Below, one piece after another: positions 24,801-36,800 of a stretch of 64,000 nucleotides of DNA. The DNA is taken from the NCBI GenBank assembly GCA_028673005.1, contig CM054113.1:65424850-65488849 (forward strand), read 5' to 3'. This DNA is from Tanypteryx hageni (taxonomy: Eukaryota; Arthropoda; Insecta; Odonata; Petaluridae). How positions within the stretch are numbered: position 1 is the stretch's first letter; every line of letters starts with the position of its first letter. Under the pieces are notes generated by a model. That model worked only from the letters and a program-made list of their open reading frames with translations, had not been told where the DNA came from and did no database searches. Made by a program: the position numbers and the translations under genes.

Positions 24801-27800
24801 TGGCCATGATTTCTTTGTTATCATATTATCAAATACAACATATTTATATGAGACTTTCAATTGCAGTTTTGATAGAAAAATATTTCTCTGTATTTTTCTT
24901 AACTAATTTGTGGTAAAACTAACATCTTCCCTGCCATTGTGGGAGTTAAAGGTCAATCATTTAAAGAATTTGTTATCATAAGCTAATAAATATTTTCCCT
25001 ATAAATAGCTTAGAACCAAGCTTCCATTACCAAAAATCAATTGATACAGAAGTTATAAGAATCTATAAATTTAAAAAATTAATAACACTGAAAAAAATAC
25101 ATATAAACAAATAATTTACATATAAAAGCAAATTATTGCCACTTGACAGGTTGTTTGGCTGTCACAAAATTAAAATTCCAAATATATATTTTTTAAATTG
25201 AAATGTCTTTGCTGCATAATAACTCATATGACTACTTACCCTAAGAAAAGGTTCAGGTGAATGCTGGAAGCCCAAGAGCATGTGTGATACAACAGGGAGA
25301 AGAGCTTGACATAATGAAGGATCATTCAGACCTTCAACCAACTAGTTCATCAATGGCCACAGCAATCCAGAATAACAAGAAAATGAGACAAAATATAAAT
25401 AAGACTATTTTAGGAAGATATAGCAAGTAATGAATCACAGAAAAGCATTTATACACATTGAACACTCAGGAGTGCATTGCACTAGATCAATTTTTACATT
25501 TATGGTCATCTAATTTAGTCTTGTATATTGTGTCATAATATATAAATAACCTCAAATGTACAAAACAATTTTATCAAAACAAAATCAACATATGCAGGTT
25601 TTTCTGAAACAAGCACTTGTCATCAGCAATAGAAAAATGTCATAAAATGATTGGTACATTTAGAATTTAAGCATAACATAGCCATTTTGATTAAATTACT
25701 TGAAAATATTAACTTAAACACTTGAGCTGCATTCTGTATGATAGATAAAGAAAAACACCCAAGCCAATTTTCAAACCTGTACAAGTTGAATGAGCAAGCG
25801 AACATGTACCAGGCTTTCACAAAACCATAATAAAGGAAATGGAAAAGTAACCTTTAACCATTTAACTGCTATGCACGTCTAAAGACGTAAGGTGAGAGAC
25901 TTGCTCCCACTGCTATGCATGCCTTTAGTCATATCTTAGATTTTCTTGTAACTGCTACATGTTTTGCATCCTGAAACAATGGAGGCATCTTGTGGACTCT
26001 CTCATACCTTGATGAAGCTATGAGTAGGGTTTTCTCCCAAATATAACGCTACTTTCAAAATATAATGTAATGTAAATAAAATATACCCTTTGATTCCCCC
26101 TTGTTGGGGAAACAAAGGGTACAGGGTAACATACTTTTCCATGGTCATTCAGTTGATTTCTAGCATTTGAAGAGTGATTTATTTTATCTTCTACTAAAAC
26201 TAATATTACAAATATATTGAGGATAAAAATATTATTTTATAACCAATTGAACTTTCAATATTTTAATTTATAAACAAATTATTATTAACGAATTAGTAAA
26301 ATTAATGATTATACAATTATTTTTTGTTTTTCTTTAAAATTGACAAAAAAGTAGATACAAATCTATTAGTTAATAGCAGTAAGCTTGAAAAAAGTATTCA
26401 TCAGTGAGGAGCATATTGTCTAAGCATATAGCACCAGCAGCACGAAAATGGAACGAACAATGTAGCAGTTAAAGGGTTAGTAAAATAAATGATCTGCAAG
26501 AAAAATAACAGTTACAGATAAAATTATAGATACATGATTCATTTTCAATATTAACATTTACAATAAAAACAATAAAAACACACCATGCAAAAATTATATC
26601 CAATTAACACTGAAAGATATTTAAGAATTAATGCCAAATGTCATCTTTTATTAATACAATTCTGCTAAAAGAATTGCTGATAGATTCTTTTTATCAATAA
26701 CACTTGTACATCAGCACTGATAAGTAATGACCAAATAGCCTAATGATAATAGAATAGATGAGTACAGGGCTCCAGAAATCCACTCGCCCACTTGCCACAG
26801 GCGAGTAAATTTTAATCGATGGCAAGTAAATTTTTAGTTAATTTTAAGTGCATAAAACATGCGATACCTTATTTCTCTACATGGTTCACATTATTTTTTC
26901 AGGCTAAAGTGCAATATATCTATATGTGCAATACTTAGACGAGGCATCAAGCTTCTAGCCACCACTACATGGTTGTGATATCTCACTCATGTAAACAAAC
27001 AAATTCGGCAGCCATTTTTCCTTGCAGTGATGTAATGTCAAGCTGATAAATTTTACCATCTTTAGCAACATTCCATAAACCTACAGAGTCACACAGAAGG
27101 CACTATTCAAAATTGGCAGTAAACACTTTGCTTTGAAAGAAAAGAAAGTGAGCTCAAAAGGCTGAAATTGCAGATTCATGTTGCAAGGCCACAGCAGTTG
27201 CATCGATTTGAATGAAACGAATGCAATTTTCAATCGCAATGCACCCAAAGTATAATATAGATTTTAGAACATATGAATAAACATCTCATACGATATTGGC
27301 TGCGTTCTGAACTATGTACCTGACAATATTTTGCTTTCAAGCAAGGCATAAGCCGAAAGTCTGTCATGTAAATACAGTATATGCTGGTGTATCAGTCGAC
27401 CTTGATTTTTCGGATTGTAAATACACGACTAAACATATTCGCCATATAAGTTTTCGCTAAAAAAAACTTCAAATGAAGAATATGAGGAATTTTATGGTTT
27501 TTAAAACCTAAATGTAACTTTTTCCAAAAAATGCAGTGTCAATTTTTGATTTATTAAATCATTTGTTTAATTTAAGAAAGATCAGTCGTATACCATGTTG
27601 CCATCTATTGGCGGAATGTATTTCTACTTATCCTTCATTCCTGTAATTGCAAATAGATCGTTTATATTTTTGATATTCAATAACAAAAACAAGTTAAAAT
27701 TTTAATTTTTATTAGCTATTAAAAATAATTATCTTAAATTTTCAAAAATAATTGACAGAATATGTAAACAATGGAGCAGCTGATTCAAAATGGCGATCAC

Positions 27801-30800
27801 CTATGCCGTAAGATCAAATTTTTCATAAATATCAATGTTTTTAATCTGTTATTTAAGGGTCACATTTTATATTTGGTGTATAAGTCGACCTTAAATTTTT
27901 GGATTTTTTTAGCTTCAAAGGTCGACTTATACGGCGGCATATATGGTATGTGAGCTTAAATGCAGAAATCCCAAATTCGTACTGCAAGGTCATTGCATTC
28001 TCACCGGTTTGAGTAAAATAAAAGAGATTCTGAAGGGAGTCATTGTTTTAAAATTCAGGAATGTAGTTGTGCAAGAATTTTGATATAAGAACAAATCACT
28101 TGGAGTTGGGAAACCCTGCTCAGTGCAGATGCATGGTCAGTTTCTAATGGCATCATTTTCGGGTGCATATATCTTTTGTTTTTTATTTTTATCTTCCTGA
28201 AACGTTTTTGTGTCCAGTTTATGTAAACCCATACTCCACAGTTCAGAATGAACAGCAAATGAAAGGAAATACAAACTACACTGTTTAGTTTTATGAAATG
28301 GTGCAAAACTGAAGTTGAAGATGATGTGTTATAAACAATGGAAAAAATAACTTTTGTGGGCCATGCATTAGTGAAATGTTCATGGAGCAGCTAATGTGTC
28401 CACCAGCGAAAATATTCATGAAACAGCAAATACATCATTCAAAGATGTTCTCAAAGCAGAAAATCTGTCATCCAGTGAAATAAATTGTAAAAGATGTCCT
28501 TTCCAACAAGGAATTTAAGTGGTTGTGTTATGAAGAAGAATTTGCATTTTGTACTTATAGAAAATATCCGGAGGCTGCAGGTAGTAACTCAAAATTACTA
28601 ATAGGTTACAAAGAAAATTTTTAAGTGAAGACATTTACCATAGAATGTACTACTTTATCTTCTTTAAATTAAAATTTATGCGTAGTTTTTTTAAGACCAC
28701 CTATAAAAATATTTAGCTTGTATAAAAGGCACTTTAGTCCATGGGCAAGTGGATTTTGTTTGGTGGTGAGTGGATTTGGCTATTATTTTAGGAGCCCTGG
28801 ATGAGTATAACAATTAAACACATTACAAAATTTAAAAAAAATTATATGAAAACTGATACACCACCTTTTTGAACTTCGCAAATAATTGGTTCTGGAAAAC
28901 GCGCAAAATGCAAATTGGCGAAGTGTGAGTCCTATTTTCTCATAAGATGCAATGTAAAAATAAGTACACTTCTGAGTCAACCTAAAAAATTCATTTTTTA
29001 TCATAAATAATGCAGTTTAACAGAAAATAAAAGAAAATGTAACAGCAAAATGAAAACCTAGCATCATAAAGTGAAAAAAATTCTTTCATTTCAAAACGTG
29101 TAATAGCAAACAGTGGCGGATTTATGCCTCCTGGGGCCCCTGGCGCTAGACATTTGGGGACCCCTAGTGCTAAGCAGTCGGGGACCCTGCAATCTAAATA
29201 TATAGTGAAACCGCTCCTAACGGCTATCCTCTTTTGTGACACCTCTTTACAATTGTTTTTCTATGGAATCATAGAGAGGTTCCACTGATTTTTAAATTGA
29301 AACATTAAATATTTCTGAAATTATATACACGGACATTTTTCTGGGGCCCCTGTCACGCGCCAAGTGTGACTCCCCTTAAATCCGCCACTGTTTATGAGGG
29401 AGAAGTTCAATATTTAGGGAAATCTTGCATTTTTCTCCCATTTTCGTGAATCCTCATAGAACCACTATATTTCATGGAACCCTAGGGCTCCGCATAACCT
29501 AAGTTGAGAAGCAATGCCATACATCACGGGGGCCCTGGCGCATGCCATTTGCGATCCCCCCTAAATCTGCCACTGGACCTGTACGTGTTATTTCCTGTAC
29601 ACACATGCTGCGTGCAACTCACCACTCGCCGGTGAGCAATATACGGTATGTGTCCACAGCTCTTAAGCGGCGATTACATACAGGAGTTGACTTGTAGGTG
29701 GTCGGTTTTTTATCAAATCAAACCCAGAACGACTCTTCTTGGAAGACGAATCGTGGTTACACGTAAAGTAATGAAGGAAAATTCAAAGGCTGCGTTGCAA
29801 AGATAAATGAAAGATAAGCAGATTTATTTTGTCGGTTTGGGGGCCCCTGGGCATGTGGGGCCCGAGGCATACGCCTCATACGCCTGTGCGATAATCTGCC
29901 ACTGATAGCAAATAAAAACCCAGCATTACAAAGCGATAACACTTATTTCGGCAACCGTGCAATTAACCCCCAGGACATTTTCACTTGCGATTTTCTTTTG
30001 TTCATTTCAAAGAAATGCTTTAACTTAAATGGATTAACTGCTGAAATGGAATTTTGAGTAAATGATGCATCGATGTTTTCTTAGGTTCTGTAACAAACAT
30101 TTCCAAGCCACAAAAAAACACTAGCATTATGAAATGGTAACATTTATTTTATTAATTATGTTCAAAATGCATAACAGAAAATCAAAACCTAGCGTAAGAA
30201 AGTGATAACATTTCTTTTAGTAATTGCGTTCAAAATACGAAGCAGAAAATCTTACGTTTGGGCCATTTCACGGCATTTTGGACAAAAAAGGAGAAAATTG
30301 ACCTCGTATTTTTTAAAAATTCTGAAATTTTGCATACTTGTTAACACTCACGAGGAACTAAAATCTATGAAGTTACAGCCTCCCAACTATTTTTGTTTTC
30401 GAGTTATTAATTTTTAAAATTTTAAAAGTTTCGTGAAAATTGGCGTACACGCGACTCTTTGAAGTATCATAACTTTTCAATGAAACAGGCGTCTTTTCCA
30501 CTGGTATACAACAAAGACTATCTTTTGTTTAAAAACGTTAAGATATTTGCAATTAGATATTTAACTTGAAATTTGACCCTCTGCCCCCCAATTGACCGAA
30601 ATTTAAATCACACCATGAGTTTCTATGCACTTTCTACTCTAGGAAACAGTTTTCAGATAAATGGGACTGCAAGTGGAACATAATAAAATAATACAAAATT
30701 CAGCACACTGCGCCACTCGCAACGCGAGACCGTGATGTGTCACATGGTCATACTTTATACGGGCCATTCCACAGCATTTTGGAGAGTGAGTGACCTCGTA

Positions 30801-33800
30801 TTTTTTTTTAATTCTGAAATTTGCATTAAAACATCCCCGATAAATAAAAATCTGTGAAGTTACAGCCTCCCAACTATATATTTTTGTTTTCGAGTTATTA
30901 ATTTTTAAAGTTCTAACAGTTTTGTGAAAATCAGCGTACACGACTCTTTGAAGGATCATAACTTTTGAACAACACAAGTGAGAAAGGTCAGTGACCACGC
31001 ATTTTAAAGTGAATGAATAGTAGTTTTCAATGGTGTAAAACAGTTAAGATATTTGCAATTAGATGTTTAACTTGAAATTTGACCCTCTTGCCACCAATTG
31101 ACTGAAATTTAAATCACATGACGAGTTTCTATACTTTCTACTGTAGGAAACCGTTTTCAGGTACGTGGAACTGCAATGGGCGACTAAATGTATCATGACA
31201 ATATACAATATATGTATACAAAATTCAAAGGAATATTTTATTCACTGACAGTACATTGTAGTGTTTCAGATATTACAGTGTTAAATTATTACATACTAAT
31301 GATGTTTGATAGTCAGATGCGAAGGAATACTTTTTGTAGGAAAGTTTAGTTTTGGAAAGTGGGATGCAGACATAATGTTCCTCGAACTATGCGTGCTCGG
31401 CAAAATCGTTCTTCTACAAGATTTTCTTCTCTTTTATGACCATCATTCGTAAAAAAATAAAACGCAACTGATGGAATATTACATTTCGCCCAGTTAAATA
31501 AATCTTTTGGCGTTAGAATATGACCTTAAAGCAAATGTTCAAGGCTCTCCTTGGCCGCAAGCCGTTCTATAGTTCCTCCAATGCCGTCACAAGTGCCTTC
31601 TCTGTGGGTTGTTGCAAAATAATGGCATTCGGCTTTAACTTTAAAATCTTCTTCGTGTTAATAAAATTCTTCTTATTTTTATATTGACCGGATGCACAGT
31701 CACTAAAGTAATAAATTTTATTCACGATTTCAAAAGTATTTGTAAGAAATTCAACAAGATTTTTGAAATAAATGCACGGCAACTGTGTCATGTTTTATGC
31801 ATTCCGAAATTGAGACAAAGGATTTGCAGGTAATTGTGCCTTCATGAACGTAATAAATACCAACAGGGTGTATTGTTGCCTGCTTGTTGTTCCAATGAAA
31901 ACCTTCATCTTGTACAACAAAGGCGTAATTTTATGAAAAGTTGCAAATGACGACATATTCACCTTTTTGTCAATTGCTTTTCGTTTGATTGTAGAATGCA
32001 TTGTTGTTGAGCGATGAATGCATGTTTTTTCCAAGCAAACACTTTTGAGATTAACTCAGCTATAATTCCGGAACATCTTTCTGAATAGTTTCAAAGGTCG
32101 TCCTGTCCACGAAAACCCACCGTTTGTACAATACAGTATCGACGATAGCTTTGTCGAAGGCATTTTACAATTGACACCATACTTCGGATACCCAGGGGCA
32201 CATGCTACACGTGTCAAAGTAACATAACGGCATTGGAGGATTGCATATAACTCTTGCGACACAATCTCAGGAAATCTTTTTTTCCAGGCATAGTGCGAGA
32301 GACAATTGCTTTCATAAAATGCTTTCACAAGATTCAATGTGTCCTGCAAAAAAGACAGATATTTCTTCCTGTAATAATATATAACCTTCTCTTGTGAATT
32401 CTTTAGCTGTAGTAATCATATGCTTCATAGCATTAAAATGTTATTTGATTTTCATATAGGACCACTTACTAGGAAGCAAAGTCAAAATTTTAATTTTCTT
32501 ATCCCTATCGTCAGTTTCACTAAACGCCTGTTTTAAATGGTCTAATATTGTACTTTCACTTTCTTCATTATTTTCGCTTGACTCTGATGACGCGTGGGCA
32601 TTAAAAATATAGGTTTTACACTTTTCTTTACTTTCCTCATTTTTTCTTCAGCATACTTCCGTTAATTTAGCTTCCTTTTTACTATCGGACTTTCACCAAG
32701 ATGTGATAATGTTTCGTTTAAGTGTGAATGCGATGTTTCTTGAAGCATCACAATATTGATCTCACTATTACTTCCATGTTCAGCAATAGTAGAGCTTCCT
32801 GGCTGTACATTTTCTTCGGTGATGCTACTACCCGAAGCCTCGCTCGGTTACGACGGTGATACTCGTTCCTTCTTCCGGCATGTCGCAAATTCGCATATCA
32901 TTGTGGTATTCAATCTGCAGTCCCCACTGTTGCAGCATTGTAGGTGACACTTTCCTTAATTGTACTACTCAGATCTTCTTATGAGGACGTCGTAGCAGCG
33001 CCATCTCTAATTATACGATCAATAGAAAATAATACGTAAGATTTTCATCACCACTAGTACAGCCGTTTTAAAAAATTGAACGTTTCACTGTTGTTATAAT
33101 TGTACCTCTTTAAATATACAATAAAATGTAACAGACAATGCTTACCTGACCGCAGACATCGATTTTCACGAAATCATAAAATGAAGTGAATTAACTTCTA
33201 ACTTCAACACAAAAATATTCCAGTACAGGATACAACTCCAGCACAACGCAACAGACGAACCTAAACTGAACTATTTGCTATCAAGTGCATGATTCACATG
33301 CACACTCTCCTACCCACCGTTATCTACACAGTTGTCATAATATCGGCGTTCAGGCGCATGTATTAGTCACGTTAGTCACGGTCTTGCGTTGCGAGTAGCG
33401 CAGCGCGCTGAATTTCGTATTATTTTATTATGTTCCAATTGCAGTCCCATTTATCTGAAAACTGTTTCCTACAGTAGAAAGTGTATTGAAACTCGTGGCA
33501 TGATTTAAATTTCGGTCAATTGGTGGGCAGAGGGTCAAATTTCAAGTTAAATACCTAATTGCAAATATCTTAACGTTTTTAAACAAAAGATAGTCTTTGT
33601 TGTACACCATTGGAAAAGACGCTTTATTCACTTTAAAATGCGTTATCACAGACCTTTATATCTTGTTTGTTGAAAAGTTATGATGGCCGTAGGTGCATCG
33701 ATAGGTAGGACGGTCCGGGACGGACGATCGGCCAGATTGATACTTCAAAGAGTCGTGTGTACGCCGATTTTCACGAAACTGTGAAGACTTACTAACTCGA

Positions 33801-36800
33801 AAACAAAAATTTATAGTTGGGAGGCTGTAACTTCACAGATTTTTGTTTCTTGAGGGTGTTATTAAGTATGCAAATTTCAGAATTAAAAAAAAATATGAGG
33901 TCACTTACTGTCCGAAATGCCGTGGAATGGCCCGTTTACAAGATGATAGCAATTCTTAGAATTTCATTAAAAATTCATAATAAAAATGAAAATCAAACAA
34001 AACAAAATAACATTTCCTTATCCTACATTCAAAATATGTACAAACATAATAACAAATGAAAACCTTACATTCCAAAATGATGGTGTTTCTTTAAATTTTA
34101 AACTATAGCTTCATCATCACAGCATTGGCAGTGAACTTCAAACTGAGCTACAAAATCGTTGAGAGTTATCACGTTTGTTTACTTCAAAAATTGCTAATGA
34201 TGAGCATTATAAATATAATACAATAATAATAAGTCCTTATCTAGTGCACCCAAGCTTAAATTGAACTTCGAAACAAAAAAGTAGAAGATGTTCACCCTTG
34301 TTGTCATCACTAACACATGATACGAAATGTAAATTCACAAAGTTCAAAAAGGCAGTGTCCTGCTCTCCAAAACAGAGTTACAAAAAATTGCCTAAAACCT
34401 TTTTACTAATCAATTTTCCTGTACCTTATAAATAAACTACGACTTAATTCAATATTTTCTCTTTCCTTTAATCCTTTTCCTACATTCAGCACATCTTTCT
34501 TTATTGACTTACTTATTCATTTCCAACTTTTCATAATTATTCTTCAAACTATGTTCATATTATTAGCACAACTCAGTAGTTAGTTTTTAATGATTCTTCT
34601 CATTTACTCTTAGCAACCTGATGTTTAAGTTAATTTAAATAAACAGAGCAACTAGGATGCAGATCTTTTTAAATAAGCCATTTTCAATGTCTTCATACAA
34701 AGAAACTAAAAAACAGAATTTTAATTAATCAGGTAGGAAATTTTAGTTATGCCTCCTTTGGTTTAAATCAAGAGTAGATGAAAAATCACATATAGCACAA
34801 ACTTAAAAGGCTGAACTATACTACAAACGCATGAATTAAACAATAAAATAAAAAATTTAAGCAAACATACCTTGTCAATGTTGGATAAAGTAAGATTAAC
34901 TAATATCCTGACGCGGGATTCACATGCTGCCTGACTAACTCTTCTATTGTTATTTGTATCATGGGATGAATATGAAGAATAAGTGTTACTAGGATAAGAA
35001 GGAGCTAGACCCTGCAAGAGTGCCAACACCCAGTGAGATAAGTTCACTGCTCCAGGCCATCGTAGCAGCCAATCACAAAGAAGGTGGCAAAGCAGAGCTG
35101 CTACGGTGCCTTCCCCAGATCCATTCCCTGATCCAAGAACTCCAGAGACTGCTCCAGGAATAAGTCTCAACGGAACAAGTTGCAAGATGGATGCCAAAGC
35201 TGGACAAGGATCCCTCCATTCTTTTCCTGTAAAAGAAAGCTGGATTAATTGTACAAATAACAACTTCTAAATAACGAATATTTTAATTTGACAAATTAGA
35301 TCTTAGATAAGCAAATTTTGGAAAGTCGAAATATAAGAATTTCTAACTCTCAATGCAATTTTTAAACAATAATCTTAATGTCAACAGAAGCTAACTCTCA
35401 TTATAGATTCAACAGAACATTGTAATAATGACCAAACAGAAAAATATGAACATTTACTTTAATATTTTTGAAATAAATGTTGGTATAGAGCTTTAAACAA
35501 AAAAGTAAAATAAATGTATTAACTCACTTTCCATATTCTTTAAAGCATTTTCTTAAATCAAAACATTTCAGAACAGATTGTTTATCTGGATTTAAATTGA
35601 TGGCTAAACGTTATTTTTCAATAACTATTATTTAACTATTTCTTAAATCCTGTTGTAAGATGAGGTAAGTTTTCTTTTCTTTTCCATGACATTTCCATAA
35701 GTAAAAATGAAATACCACTACTTCTGAAGCCATACTGTTATGAAGATTACTTCATCTGCATAAAATGCAAAACACTTTTGTTGTACAAGATGGTATGATT
35801 AGCTGTTCAAAGCAATAGAAATTTCAAAAAGCACCCCAATTTTTTTTGGACATTATAACTGCAACCAAGCAAACATTAATATTTATGGTGATTCATACAT
35901 GCCTGGATCTGAAACCAAAGAATGGATGATTTGCAGGCACTGGAACACTCTCTTTTCCTCTTCGTCATGAAGGCCATTGATGCCATGTTTCCCTTTTGAA
36001 GGTGGCCTTCCTCTTCGCCATATTAATGCCACAGCTTCAGCAACTTCTCTTACTTGCCCAGCAAATGTCTCAAGATTGATCACATCTGGAGTTGGCATTG
36101 TGAGAGAGCCAATGCTCTTTATCAGTGCCTCACATACTTTCATCTCCAACTCTTCATCTCCATCATCCTTCTCAAAGCCTACCTCTTCACACGTACCACT
36201 TTCCCTACATGAATCATCTAAAAAAGAAAAATATTGCATTTCATTAAATTCACTAAAATACCTTTCTAACCAAAATATGAACAAGTAAGGAAACAACTGA
36301 TGAATCAGTTATTAAGGGCAGTTTTTGAAAATTTACCTTAGTAAGAGACCTATATAGATAGTTAATGAATTTTTAAAATCCTGCTAATAGGCAAATGGAC
36401 AGATGGATTGGCTATAACCTAGCAAATGAAATTTCCTTTTCGGCTTCTGACGCAGACTGCATTTTGGTAAAATACATAAAGATTTAATCGATGTGTAAAA
36501 ACTTGGAGTACTTTTGATTAACACAGCACCACCTCTGCAGCGCCCCAAGGGGCGAATTTGGAACTACAAGGCGCTGAATGTGGCGAGATTTGAAATTACG
36601 TGGAGTAGCACTCCATTGGAACTCAGCTGGGCCAGAGAAGGGAAATTTGAACATAAACGAAAATTTTACTCGCCCCCACGAATTGGGTAAGTTGGTGGAA
36701 GTGTTTTTCATTTCTCCTCATGTTCACTGTGTTAAGAGGAGTCTCCAGTTAAAGAAAAATCTGATGTGGCCACCACATGACTTTCTCCATAACTGTAATA

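Larger units (their letters stand above)
25342..34870 (-). other. USP intron 4, a 9.5-kb repeat-filled intron
   Basis: The intron holds a piggyBac MITE, two hAT elements with exact 8-bp duplications, a nested TA-flanked MITE, a minisatellite and the 3.7-kb long-TIR element. The remaining sequence (25342-25857, 33934-34870) shows nothing recognisable. Confidence 0.8.
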
